DNA from: JBEBBU01 sp041158225
GTDB lineage: Bacteria; Pseudomonadota; Gammaproteobacteria; Methylococcales; Methylococcaceae
Length of the DNA: 8,959 nt
Assembly: GCA_041158225.1 (NCBI GenBank)
Contig: JBEBBU010000100.1
Coordinates: forward strand, 1-8,959
Direction: 5' to 3'
Made by a program: the position numbers and the translations under genes. The notes under the pieces were generated by a model. That model was not told the origin of the DNA. It saw nothing but the letters and a program-made list of their open reading frames with translations, and made no database searches. Positions 1-6,965 of this stretch are shown piece after piece. The first letter of the stretch is position 1; the number at the start of each line of letters is the position of its first letter.

Positions 1-446
1 CGTTGCCCCTGACCATGGCAATCCTTGAGGGCATGCTGATCCGCAGTGGTGCTGACGAAATTTACATACTGCCACTCTCGTCTGTGGTCGAATCCATCAA
101 GCCCAAAGCTGAAGATATCCATACCATCAATGATTCAGGTGTGGTATTGCGGGTCAGGGATGAGTTGTTGCCAGTGATCCCCCTCTACCATCTTTTCGGT
201 ATTGAGCCGGTATCTACCGATATTACCGACGGCATTGTGGTGATCGTGCAGACTAATGGCAAGAAAGCGGCACTCTGTGTGGATGAGTTGGTGGGGCAGC
301 AGCAGGTAGTGGTCAAGAATCTGGAGTCCAATTACCGCAAGGTGCCGGGCGTCTCTGGCGCTACCATACTTGGTAATGGCAGGGTTTCCCTGATTCTCGA
401 CATTCCCGGATTGCTGCAGCACCATGCTTCAGCCATCACAGCATAG
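1..446 (+). CDS. cheA: CheA chemotaxis histidine kinase, C-terminal part (5' end outside window)
   Basis: This is the last 147 or so residues of CheA; the reading frame is open to the window edge, so the TTG at base 3 is an internal leucine codon and not a start. The visible part is the CheW-like P5 domain, which docks the kinase to CheW and to receptor tips. It begins LPLTMAILEGM, followed by YILPLSSVVES and, near the end, GQQQVVVKNLESNYRKVPG and ATILGNGRVSLILDI, all signatures of the E. coli-type CheA P5 domain. The phosphotransfer, dimerisation and ATPase domains would lie upstream. The stop TAG is 36 bases before cheW, so the two are probably co-transcribed. The similarity to flagellar-type CheA is strong, but the full domain make-up and system class cannot be judged from this fragment. 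Confidence 0.95.
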   Translation, partial: LPLTMAILEGMLIRSGADEIYILPLSSVVESIKPKAEDIHTINDSGVVLRVRDELLPVIPLYHLFGIEPVSTDITDGIVVIVQTNGKKAALCVDELVGQQQVVVKNLESNYRKVPGVSGATILGNGRVSLILDIPGLLQHHASAITA

Positions 447-482
447 AGGTATCATGGATCAAAAAGCAGTCGGAGCCAGGGC

Positions 483-980
483 ATGACAGACAAGCCGGCA
501 AATCAGCGCAGTGCAGTATATGAGCCTGGGTATCAGGGAGAAAACCAGGATGCTCAGGAATATCTCATTTTCAGGCTGGGTACAGAGGAATATGGTGTCA
601 ATATCCTGCATGTGCAGGAGATCCGCAACTATGAAACCATGACTCGGGTGCCCTATGCGCCAGTGCATATGAAAGGTGTGGTCAATCTGCGTGGTGTGAT
701 CGTTCCCGTTATTGATCTGCGTATGAAGTTCAATCTGCCGGATGTCAGATATGATGAATTGACGGTCGTGATTGTGCTTCATGTGGCCAATCGCATTACC
801 GGAATTGTCGTGGATAGCGTGTCAGATGTATTCATGCTGGGAGAAAAGCAGGTTCAGGCTGCCCCCGATCTGGGTGATGATCCCAATTCAGGTCTCATTG
901 TCGGCCTGGGTACTCTGGATGAGCACATGCTTATCCTGCTGGATGCCGAAAAACTGGTCAGTCACGATACTGTTGCCTGA
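483..980 (+). CDS. cheW: CheW chemotaxis coupling protein
   Basis: A 165-residue CheW, close to the usual length (E. coli about 167). It is a cytoplasmic adaptor that links the CheA P5 domain to receptor signalling tips in chemosensory arrays. A polar, probably disordered tail of about 25 residues is followed by a single CheW domain (about 26-160): YLIFRLGTEEYGVNILHVQEI, then VVNLRGVIVPVIDLR, where Arg70 corresponds to the conserved NLRG arginine implicated in receptor binding in the family, then TGIVVDSVSDV and a C-terminal MLILLDAEKLV strand. The ATG is preceded by GGAG (472-475) with a 7-base spacer. It follows cheA by 36 bases and precedes the receptor gene by 96. The family call is secure; whether it serves flagella or another output is not visible. 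Confidence 0.96.
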   Translation: MTDKPANQRSAVYEPGYQGENQDAQEYLIFRLGTEEYGVNILHVQEIRNYETMTRVPYAPVHMKGVVNLRGVIVPVIDLRMKFNLPDVRYDELTVVIVLHVANRITGIVVDSVSDVFMLGEKQVQAAPDLGDDPNSGLIVGLGTLDEHMLILLDAEKLVSHDTVA

Positions 981-994
981 GCGCGCGAGCGCTC
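979..994 (+). promoter_or_regulatory. Perfect hairpin with GCGA (GNRA-type) loop overlapping the cheW stop
   Basis: GAGCGC pairs with GCGCTC around a GCGA loop: a perfect 6-bp stem, extendable by one T-G wobble (978/995). Its first bases overlap the TGA stop of cheW. No U-run follows, so it is not a standard intrinsic terminator. GNRA loops are known to make stable RNA hairpins; a role in 3'-end stability, attenuation between cheW and the receptor gene, or none, is inference. Confidence 0.5.
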
Positions 995-1019
995 GTCAAG
1001 TATATGCGTTGACTGCATC

Positions 1020-1046
1020 TGAATATAAATCGCTGGATGCAGATAA
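1020..1046 (+). promoter_or_regulatory. Possible sigma-28 (FliA)-type promoter before the receptor gene
   Basis: GCAGATAA (1039-1046) differs from the flagellar sigma-28 -10 consensus GCCGATAA at one base. At the expected distance upstream (15 bases after a TAAA-like box) stands TGAA (1020-1023), one mismatch from TAAA, although the rest of the -35 box matches poorly. The predicted start would fall about 10-20 bases before the ribosome binding site of the receptor gene. Receptor genes are often FliA-dependent in flagellated proteobacteria. The match is weak and seen by eye only. Confidence 0.25.
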
Positions 1047-1063
1047 TGATGGATGCAGATAAT
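1034..1063 (+). repeat. 14-base direct repeat (two copies, 16-base period)
   Basis: TGGATGCAGATAAT occurs at 1034-1047 and again at 1050-1063, separated by GA. The second copy runs up to the ribosome binding site of the receptor gene. Both copies contain GCAGATAA. It looks like a recent small tandem duplication in the leader or promoter, or a paired binding site; the sequence alone does not decide. Confidence 0.7.
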
Positions 1064-1070
1064 AAGGAGA
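1064..1070 (+). promoter_or_regulatory. Ribosome binding site of the receptor gene
   Basis: AAGGAGA sits 6 bases before the ATG at 1077. It decides the start: an in-frame ATG at 1053 lies upstream of this site and has no comparable signal of its own. Confidence 0.8.
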
Positions 1071-1076
1071 TGCGCC

Positions 1077-2885
1077 ATGGCAAATACCCGTAATAATAAC
1101 CAGCCGGCTCCGGCTGCTGCTGGTCATATGTCGGCTGATGTTCTCGACAGGGTACAGAGCAGCCTGATGGTCACTGATGCTTCTCACAGGATCATCTATG
1201 TCAATGAGTCCATGAAAGAGCTGATGCTGGAGGCGGCCGGGCATTGGCCCGATGTTGTGTCCAGTGTGACGCCAGAGGCCATGCTGGGCAAGAGCATCCA
1301 TACCTTTTACCAGTTTGGACACGGTGTTCCGGATCTGAATGATACGCTCAAGGAGCGCATCTACTGCTCGGTGACACTGGGAGATCGCACCTACGATCTT
1401 ACCGTGACACCTCTGCGTGGCGCTGGCGGCGAGTTTAATGGTACGGTCATCGAGTGGTATGAATCGACTGCCTGGAATAACATCATTGCGACGCTCAAGG
1501 CCGTTGCGCGTGGCGAAATGGATACCCAGCTCGTCACCAGACAGGATTGCCCGCCGGGAGCTCTGGGCCTGCGTAATGCGACATCCACCGTGAGAAACAC
1601 GATTACCGGTCTGCTGATGTCGGTAAAATATGTTTCGGATGAGCACGAGAAGGGCAATATCGATTCGCTGATGGATGCAACCCGGTTCACCGGCATGTAT
1701 TCCGATATTGCCAGCAGCATCAACCAGATGGTGACCAGCCATATTGATATCTATCGCAAGGTTGCTGACTGTGTGCAGGCTTTCGGTGAAGGCAATTTTG
1801 ATGCGGAGCTTGATGAGTTTCCTGGCCAGAAAAACCTGGTGAACCAGACCATCGAACTGGTTCGCCATAATATCAAGTCAGTGGTGCATGATACCGTCGA
1901 TCTCTCCCAGGCCATCGTGGATGGTCGGCTGTCTGTCAGAACTGATGCTGAAAAATACAGTGGTGAGTACAGGAAGATTATCGAGGCTTTCGAAAAAGCT
2001 TTCTGTTCACTTAACCAGACGGTACACCATATCTGCTCTGCCGTTGAAACCATCAAGTCGTCTTCCGAGCAGCTGAATCATTCATCGCAGGATATGGCAG
2101 CATCTTCTCAGGAGCAGTCAGCGGCAGTTGAGGAAACGACAGCCAGCCTGGAAGAGACTGACAGCCAGGTGCGGGCCAACAGTGGCAATGCCGAGCGTGC
2201 CAACAAGCTGGCCATCAGTACATCAACGACGGCCGAGGATGGCCAGAAAAAGATGGAGGCGATGATTGAGGCTATGGGAGCTATTGATGCTTCCGCCAAG
2301 AATATCGCCAAGATCATCAAGGTCATTGATGAAATTGCGTTCCAGACCAACCTGCTGGCACTCAATGCCGCTGTTGAGGCGGCACGTGCTGGCCAGCACG
2401 GACGCGGATTTGCGGTCGTTGCCCAGGAAGTACGCAATCTGGCAGGCCGAAGTGCCAAGGCTTCCAGGGAAACGGCCGACATGATTGATGATTCAGTGCG
2501 CCGGGTTGCAGATGGTGTGCGTATTGCCAATGAAACCCGTGAATCACTCGACAGGATTGTCAAGGATGTGGTGCTGGTAAAAGAACTGGTGGCTGAAATT
2601 ACCGTTGCCAGTTCCGAGCAGTCGAAAGGCATTTCACAGATCAATGTGGCCATGAACCAGTTGGCCAAGTCAGCACATGCCAGCCATGATCAGGCTGCCA
2701 ATCTGGCGGTCGCCTCCAAAGATCTGGGTGTAGTCGCAAGACGTCTGGCTGATGATGTTGAGCATTTCAGTCTGCGTGAGATTGAGACGGCGGCTAGTGG
2801 CGCTGCTGTTGATATGTCCGTGCTTGATGGTCTGAGTCCTGAACTTCTTGCCCAGTTGATGGGCATGCTGGAGCACCAGGCTTGA
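1077..2885 (+). CDS. Soluble methyl-accepting chemotaxis protein with PAS-like domain and four HAMP-like units
   Basis: A 602-residue chemoreceptor, counted from the ATG with the strong AAGGAGA site. No hydrophobic membrane segment is visible, so it is probably cytoplasmic. Residues about 20-128 look like a PAS domain (SSLMVTDASHRIIYVNESM). Residues about 130-312 hold four HAMP-like units, each marked by a glycine turn: RGEMD (G146), KGNID (G193), EGNFD (G239) and DGRLS (G283), about 46 residues apart. Residues about 313-560 form the signalling domain: a helix rich in Glu/Gln/Ser/Thr (VEETTASLEETDSQ) suited to methylation, then the tip IIKVIDEIAFQTNLLALNAA continuing to GRGFAVVAQEVRNLAGRSA (413-460), which contacts CheA and CheW. 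The tail after about 570 ends GMLEHQA and lacks the NWETF-type CheR/CheB tether. It lies 96 bases after cheW and converges with tadD. The ligand is unknown; a PAS domain could sense redox state or a small molecule (inference). Confidence 0.93.
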   Translation: MANTRNNNQPAPAAAGHMSADVLDRVQSSLMVTDASHRIIYVNESMKELMLEAAGHWPDVVSSVTPEAMLGKSIHTFYQFGHGVPDLNDTLKERIYCSVTLGDRTYDLTVTPLRGAGGEFNGTVIEWYESTAWNNIIATLKAVARGEMDTQLVTRQDCPPGALGLRNATSTVRNTITGLLMSVKYVSDEHEKGNIDSLMDATRFTGMYSDIASSINQMVTSHIDIYRKVADCVQAFGEGNFDAELDEFPGQKNLVNQTIELVRHNIKSVVHDTVDLSQAIVDGRLSVRTDAEKYSGEYRKIIEAFEKAFCSLNQTVHHICSAVETIKSSSEQLNHSSQDMAASSQEQSAAVEETTASLEETDSQVRANSGNAERANKLAISTSTTAEDGQKKMEAMIEAMGAIDASAKNIAKIIKVIDEIAFQTNLLALNAAVEAARAGQHGRGFAVVAQEVRNLAGRSAKASRETADMIDDSVRRVADGVRIANETRESLDRIVKDVVLVKELVAEITVASSEQSKGISQINVAMNQLAKSAHASHDQAANLAVASKDLGVVARRLADDVEHFSLREIETAASGAAVDMSVLDGLSPELLAQLMGMLEHQA

Positions 2886-2892
2886 TCTGAGG

Positions 2893-3732
2893 CTACCAGG
2901 CTAGTGAGCGCAAGTGTTGCAGGTTCTCGTTGGCCAGCTGATGATAGACTGGTGAGAGTTCAATGGCGCGCTCCAGATGCTCGCGCGCCATGTCCATATG
3001 GCCTTTTTTCATGAGTATATAGCCAAGGTTATTATGAGCGTCAGCAGGTGCAAGAGCGTGCAGGAAAGCCTCCAGCGATGCGTCGTACCTGTCCTGTTGT
3101 GCGAGGATAAAGCCTTTATCCAGCCAGGCCTGCTCCAGATGCGGCGCCAGGGCGATGGCGCGGTCCAGCGAAAGGATGGCCTCGTCCGGATGGCCATCCA
3201 GATATTGTGAATAGCCAAGGTTGCACAGGATCTGTGCATGTTCTGGCCTGGCTGCCAGCGCACGCCTGAAATAGGCCTGCGCTTCCTGATGATGGCCCTG
3301 ATGGTCTTCCATCAGTCCCATGCCGTTCAGTACGCGCCAGTTGGTCTGTGCCGGGCCTGCCAGAGGCGACAGATAGCGACCAGCCTCCTTCCAGTTTTTC
3401 ATCTCCAGCTCGATCAGGCCCAGATGCTCCTGCACCTCAGTGTTGTCTGGCGTTTGCTGGTATGCCATGCTGAAAGCGGTTCTCGCCAGTTCATGATTGC
3501 CACGGCCTTCGTGGATCTTTCCAATCTGCAGCAGCGCATCGCTATCATCCGGTCTTGTTTCCAGTCTTTGCACATAGCCCAGAAGTGCGGTGTCTTCTGA
3601 AGTTGGCGTTGCCGTCTGCTGCAGCAGCGACGATGGAATGCCATGCTGCCGGATGCCATCCCAAAGGCTGCAGGCCGGCACGGTGCAGACTGTCAGCAGC
3701 AGGAAAAGGGCGGGGTGCCTGATGTTTTCCAA
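2893..3732 (-). CDS. tadD: TadD-like TPR lipoprotein of the Tad pilus system
   Basis: A 279-residue protein made mostly of tetratricopeptide repeats, matching TadD, the lipoprotein thought to help assemble or anchor the outer-membrane part of the Tad machine. The N-terminus is a lipoprotein signal peptide: hydrophobic ALFLLLTVCTVPAC with the lipidation cysteine at residue 21. About six TPR units fill residues 64-262, for example DALLQIGKIHEGRGNHELA, ILCNLGYSQYLDGHPDEAI and HNNLGYILMKKGHMDMAREH. The start is TTG, supported by AAGAGGAG at 3740-3747 with a 7-base spacer and by the signal peptide starting at once; no in-frame ATG is nearby. It lies 25 bases after tadC and is the last gene of the operon. 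The TPR and lipoprotein calls are clear; the TadD name rests on position after tadC. Confidence 0.88.
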   Translation of the reverse strand: MENIRHPALFLLLTVCTVPACSLWDGIRQHGIPSSLLQQTATPTSEDTALLGYVQRLETRPDDSDALLQIGKIHEGRGNHELARTAFSMAYQQTPDNTEVQEHLGLIELEMKNWKEAGRYLSPLAGPAQTNWRVLNGMGLMEDHQGHHQEAQAYFRRALAARPEHAQILCNLGYSQYLDGHPDEAILSLDRAIALAPHLEQAWLDKGFILAQQDRYDASLEAFLHALAPADAHNNLGYILMKKGHMDMAREHLERAIELSPVYHQLANENLQHLRSLAW

Positions 3733-3739
3733 GTATATG

Positions 3740-3747
3740 CTCCTCTT
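3740..3747 (-). promoter_or_regulatory. Ribosome binding site deciding the TTG start of tadD
   Basis: On the - strand AAGAGGAG ends 7 bases before a TTG codon. With the following signal peptide this makes TTG the start codon, in the short gap after the tadC stop. Confidence 0.7.
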
Positions 3748-3757
3748 GCCGTCTGGA

Positions 3758-4684
3758 TCAGTGACTGAAAAAGCGCATGATCTGCAGAAAGCCCGGTCCC
3801 ACCGCAGTGATAAGAAATGCCGGTAGCAGGCAGAATATCAGCGGAAATACCAGTTTTGTGGCCATTTTGGCAGCCTGTTCCTCAGCCCGCTGCAGCCTTT
3901 TTTCCCGTAGTTCATCACCAAACACATGCAGTGTCTCGGTAATACTCGTGCCAAAGCGCAGGCTTTGCAGCAAAAGACTGGTAAGTGCGCGTATATCCTG
4001 TTGTCCTGTTCTGCTGGCAAGCCCTCTGAGCGCCTCAGCCCTGTCCTGACCTGCAGCAATTTCAGCGTTCAGCCTGTCAATTTCCGCAAACAGGACCGGA
4101 TGCAGGTGTTGAATTTCCCTGGCCATGCGTACCAGCGCCGCATTCAGTCCAAGCCCTGCCTGCACACAAACGATCAGCAGATCGATGGCGTCAGGCAGAG
4201 CTTCTGACAGTAAACGCTGGAATCTGGCCTGGCGGTTCAGCAGAAACCACCGCGGTAACTGCATGCCTGCCAGATAGGCGCTACCGAACCAGAGGATGGC
4301 AGAGTGCAGGGTCCAGGTATCCTGTCTGGATTGAAACAGTATGGCTGCCACTGTCAGTAAAATGATCAGCAGTGTGCGCAGGATATAGAAGTTGCCAAGG
4401 GTAGCTGGGCTGCGATAACCCGCCAGCGTCAGCTGTTGCCTGGTGTCTTTCTCCCGGTCAGTAAACAGCTGTAAGCCATGGTGCTGTTCCATTCTGGAGA
4501 GTGCGGGCGGTGATGGCTCGGCCTTGCCCAGTGAGGCCAGACGCTGGCGTACCGGATCAAAAAGGGGGCGAGCCAGCAACCAGAGGGCAAGCCCCAGTGA
4601 AATCACTGATCCGCCTGCAAGGATCATGATCATCATTTCCAGCCCGCTTGCATCACCTGATATTGCGCTGATCAAGTCGTTCAT
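3758..4684 (-). CDS. tadC: TadC, inner-membrane platform protein of the Tad pilus
   Basis: A 308-residue inner-membrane protein of the type II secretion F (GspF/T2SSF) family. With TadB it forms the membrane platform that passes the motion of the TadA ATPase to the growing Flp/Tad pilus. Hydrophobic segments are visible at about 16-38, 100-117, 126-142 and 277-302. The cytoplasmic T2SSF helical domain lies at about 155-275: LLSEALPDAIDLLIVCVQAG, then RFGTSITETLHVFGDELREK, closing with the family-typical KMATKLVFPLIFCLLPAFL. The LPDAIDLL...AGLGL pattern and position directly after tadB identify it as TadC. The ATG is 13 bases after the tadB stop; a GAGGT overlaps that stop and lies about 10 bases before the ATG, a slightly long spacing, so translation may partly depend on coupling. 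No defect is seen. Confidence 0.94.
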   Translation of the reverse strand: MNDLISAISGDASGLEMMIMILAGGSVISLGLALWLLARPLFDPVRQRLASLGKAEPSPPALSRMEQHHGLQLFTDREKDTRQQLTLAGYRSPATLGNFYILRTLLIILLTVAAILFQSRQDTWTLHSAILWFGSAYLAGMQLPRWFLLNRQARFQRLLSEALPDAIDLLIVCVQAGLGLNAALVRMAREIQHLHPVLFAEIDRLNAEIAAGQDRAEALRGLASRTGQQDIRALTSLLLQSLRFGTSITETLHVFGDELREKRLQRAEEQAAKMATKLVFPLIFCLLPAFLITAVGPGFLQIMRFFSH

Positions 4685-4697
4685 GCCCTATCTGACC

Positions 4698-5594
4698 TCA
4701 GATATCAATGCGCAGGATTTTCTGCATCCAGGCGCCTCCGATGACCACAAGTCCCAGCGCCGTCAGTCCGAGCTGTTGACCCATGGGATCATGTAGCAGT
4801 ATGTCTGCATAGCCGGGCGACAGTTTTGTCATCAGTCCAAACAGCAGAAAGGGAATGATCATCATCAGGATGCCGGATAACCTGGATTCGGCCGTGAGAA
4901 TGCGTACCTGACGCTGGAAACGGAAACGGCTGCGGATTACCTTGCTGATGGTCGCCAGTGATTCTGCAAGATTGCCCCCGGTTTCCCTTTGCAGATTCAT
5001 GGTGGTGGTCATGGTTTTCAGAGGCAGACTGGGAACCCGGGTGACCATATTGTTCAGTGCCTGGCGCAGTTCGATACCCATGGCAATTTCATCACAGGTC
5101 TGCCTGAATTCACCCGCTATGGGCTCTTCCATTTCATTGGTGACCATCCGCATTGAATCCACAAGGGGGTAGCCGGCCCTGAGGCCACGGATGATGGCTT
5201 CCAGCACCTCTGGCAACTGTTCCTCAAATTGTTCCAGCCGTTTGCGTTCCCGATGCTGGCGTAACAGCACGGGCAGGGTTGCAGTGCCTATGCCTGCCAG
5301 CAGGGAAAAGAAAAAATAACCGGTCAGCAGCCCGCCAATCACCGTGATACTGACGCCAGTCAGCAGGTTTTTCAGCCAAGGGCGCTGCGCGGGAGAGGCC
5401 TGTCTGCCGGGCGGATGTTCATGGGTAAGCGAGAGCGCGTCGTCTGCGTCTTCCTCAAGGCTGCCCAGCCGTTGCAGCAGTTGCCTGATCATCTGCGGCT
5501 GCTTGCCAAAGAGCGAAAACAGCAGGGAGTAAGCGATAACGAACACCGAACCCGCTACCAGTAGCAGGAAAATCGTGTGAGTCCAGTGGTTCAT
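4698..5594 (-). CDS. tadB: TadB, inner-membrane platform protein of the Tad pilus
   Basis: A 298-residue GspF/T2SSF-family membrane protein, the first of the two platform proteins. Hydrophobic segments lie at about 7-29, 77-110 (one or two passes), 239-258 and 272-290. The central cytoplasmic T2SSF domain (about 120-235) carries EEQLPEVLEAIIRGLRAGYP, EMEEPIAGEFRQTCDEIAMG, MNLQRETGGNLAESLATISK and IRSRFRFQRQVRILTAESRL, all typical of TadB. Its ATG overlaps the tadA stop (ATGA on the - strand, 5591-5594) and no good ribosome binding site is seen, so translation is probably coupled to tadA. This keeps the ATPase and its platform partner in step. Length and order tadA-tadB-tadC match the family exactly. 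Confidence 0.95.
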   Translation of the reverse strand: MNHWTHTIFLLLVAGSVFVIAYSLLFSLFGKQPQMIRQLLQRLGSLEEDADDALSLTHEHPPGRQASPAQRPWLKNLLTGVSITVIGGLLTGYFFFSLLAGIGTATLPVLLRQHRERKRLEQFEEQLPEVLEAIIRGLRAGYPLVDSMRMVTNEMEEPIAGEFRQTCDEIAMGIELRQALNNMVTRVPSLPLKTMTTTMNLQRETGGNLAESLATISKVIRSRFRFQRQVRILTAESRLSGILMMIIPFLLFGLMTKLSPGYADILLHDPMGQQLGLTALGLVVIGGAWMQKILRIDI

Positions 5595-6949
5595 GCTGGG
5601 CCGGCCTGCAGGGGGCTGAAAAGCGATGCGGGCAGTTCGATCCCTTTGCGCCGCAGGATATCACTGAACATGGGCACGATGCCACAAGCCTGCAGCTGGC
5701 CAATCACTCGGCCTTCATCATCCAGGCCTTTTCTTTCAAAGCGGAAGATTTCCGACATCAGATAGACATCCCCCTCCATGCCGGTGATTTCCTGGATGCT
5801 TAGCAGGCGACGTTCGCCTGTTTCCAGACGCCCAATCTGCAGAACGACATGGATGGCGGAGGCAATCTGGGCACGAACCATGCGGGCAGGCAGCTCAATG
5901 CCGCTCATGGCCACCATATTTTCCAGTCGCGCCAGGGCATCGCGTGGCGCATTGGCATGAATGGTGGCCAGCGAGCCATCGTGGCCGGTATTCATGGCCT
6001 GGAGAAGATCAAAGGCTTCATCGCCGCGGACTTCCCCGAGGAGAATACGCTCCGGGCGCATGCGCAGGGCGTTACGAACCAGTTCACGTTGCCTGACTTC
6101 GCCCCGGCCCTCGATATTGGGCGGGCGGGTTTCCAGTCTGACGACATGGGGCTGCTGCAGTTGCAGTTCAGCCGCATCTTCGATGGTGATAATCCGCTCA
6201 CTCGGGGCGATAAAGCCTGACAGCACATTCAGCAGCGTGGTTTTTCCGGAGCCCGTCCCGCCAGAAATAAGCAGATTGAGACGACCGCTGACAACGGCTT
6301 TCAGCACATCTGCCGCTGCACGGGTCAGGGTATTGCCGGCAATCAGATGTTCCATCTGCAAGCGCTCGGCAGGAAAGCGGCGGATGGAAAGGCAGGGGCC
6401 GTCAATGGCCAGCGGTGGAATGATCACATTGACGCGCGAGCCATCTTTGAGTCTTGCGTCCACCATGGGAGAGGATTCGTCCACACGGCGTCCAACAGCA
6501 GATACGATACGGTCAATGACATTCATCAGATGGGCGTCATCCCTGAAACGCAGGGAGGTTTTTTCCAGTCTGCCGTGCTGTTCCACATAGACATTCCTGT
6601 AGCCATTCACCAGAATATCGGCAATAGCCGGATTATTCAGCAATGGCTGTATCGGCCCAAGCCCCAGGATCTCGTCTTCAATGTTCTGGCAGATGATGTC
6701 GCGCGATGAAGGATTCAGCGGCACTTCATGCTGGTCGAACAGCTTGCCAATCAGATCATGAATCTGAAGGTGGGCGCTGCGGGGTTCCAGCTGGGCCAGG
6801 GCAGTCGGATCGATGATGGTCATCAACTCTTTGTAAATGCAGGCCTGCCATTCCTGTTCGGCAGCGTTAAGCAGCGATATCTCCGGTTCATCGCGGGGAA
6901 ATATCGCGCTGCCACTATTACTCTTCGTCAGTCTTTCCTTGAGTCTCAT
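5591..6949 (-). CDS. tadA: TadA/CpaF, Tad pilus assembly ATPase
   Basis: A 452-residue type II/IV secretion ATPase (VirB11/PilT superfamily) of the CpaF/TadA branch. It forms a cytoplasmic hexamer that hydrolyses ATP to drive pilus assembly through TadB/TadC. The N-terminal part (about 60-190) has the family features GLGPIQPLLNNPAIADILVN and RRVDESSPMVDARLKDGSRV. The C-terminal motor has Walker A GGTGSGKT (230-237), an Asp box RIITIEDAAEL (with E257), Walker B RILLGEVRG (301-309) and a His box GHDGSLATIHA (322-332). All catalytic motifs are intact. A GGGAG site (6957-6961) stands 7 bases before the ATG, and the gene follows tadZ by 16 bases. The CpaF-type sequence and neighbours exclude a T2SS GspE or a type IV pilus PilB. 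Confidence 0.97.
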   Translation of the reverse strand: MRLKERLTKSNSGSAIFPRDEPEISLLNAAEQEWQACIYKELMTIIDPTALAQLEPRSAHLQIHDLIGKLFDQHEVPLNPSSRDIICQNIEDEILGLGPIQPLLNNPAIADILVNGYRNVYVEQHGRLEKTSLRFRDDAHLMNVIDRIVSAVGRRVDESSPMVDARLKDGSRVNVIIPPLAIDGPCLSIRRFPAERLQMEHLIAGNTLTRAAADVLKAVVSGRLNLLISGGTGSGKTTLLNVLSGFIAPSERIITIEDAAELQLQQPHVVRLETRPPNIEGRGEVRQRELVRNALRMRPERILLGEVRGDEAFDLLQAMNTGHDGSLATIHANAPRDALARLENMVAMSGIELPARMVRAQIASAIHVVLQIGRLETGERRLLSIQEITGMEGDVYLMSEIFRFERKGLDDEGRVIGQLQACGIVPMFSDILRRKGIELPASLFSPLQAGPA

Positions 6950-6965
6950 GACATGGCTCCCGCGC

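Noticed and set aside
1009..1029. TTGACT and TATAAA as a sigma-70 promoter before the receptor gene
   Set aside because: The spacer is only 9 bases, far from the usual 16-18, and no better -10 is found at the right distance.
1053..1076. Upstream in-frame ATG for the receptor gene
   Set aside because: It would lie within the second direct-repeat copy and upstream of the strong AAGGAGA site, which is correctly spaced for the ATG at 1077.
996..1868. Long open frame (290 codons) on the - strand opposite the receptor gene
   Set aside because: It lies wholly antisense to a receptor with clear PAS-like, HAMP-like and signalling motifs; its translation shows no recognisable domain and it has no support as a gene. 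It mirrors the codon pattern of the real gene.
2108..2668. 186-codon open frame on the - strand, rich in Ser and Ala
   Set aside because: It is the antisense shadow of the Ala/Glu/Ser-rich coiled-coil signalling domain; composition explains the open frame.
2875..2902. ACCAGGCT twice around the convergent stops as a possible terminator or site
   Set aside because: It is an 8-base direct, not inverted, repeat with no stem or U-run; such a short repeat is expected by chance.
3897..3902. Run of six A in the tadC coding strand as a programmed -1 frameshift site
   Set aside because: In the reading frame it is GAA AAA AGG, so the bases do not fall in the slippery heptamer phase, and the ordinary frame yields an intact TadC.
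5961..6590. 209-codon open frame on the + strand inside tadA
   Set aside because: It is opposite the catalytic core of TadA, is rich in Arg/Ser/Pro and shows no domain or sensible start.
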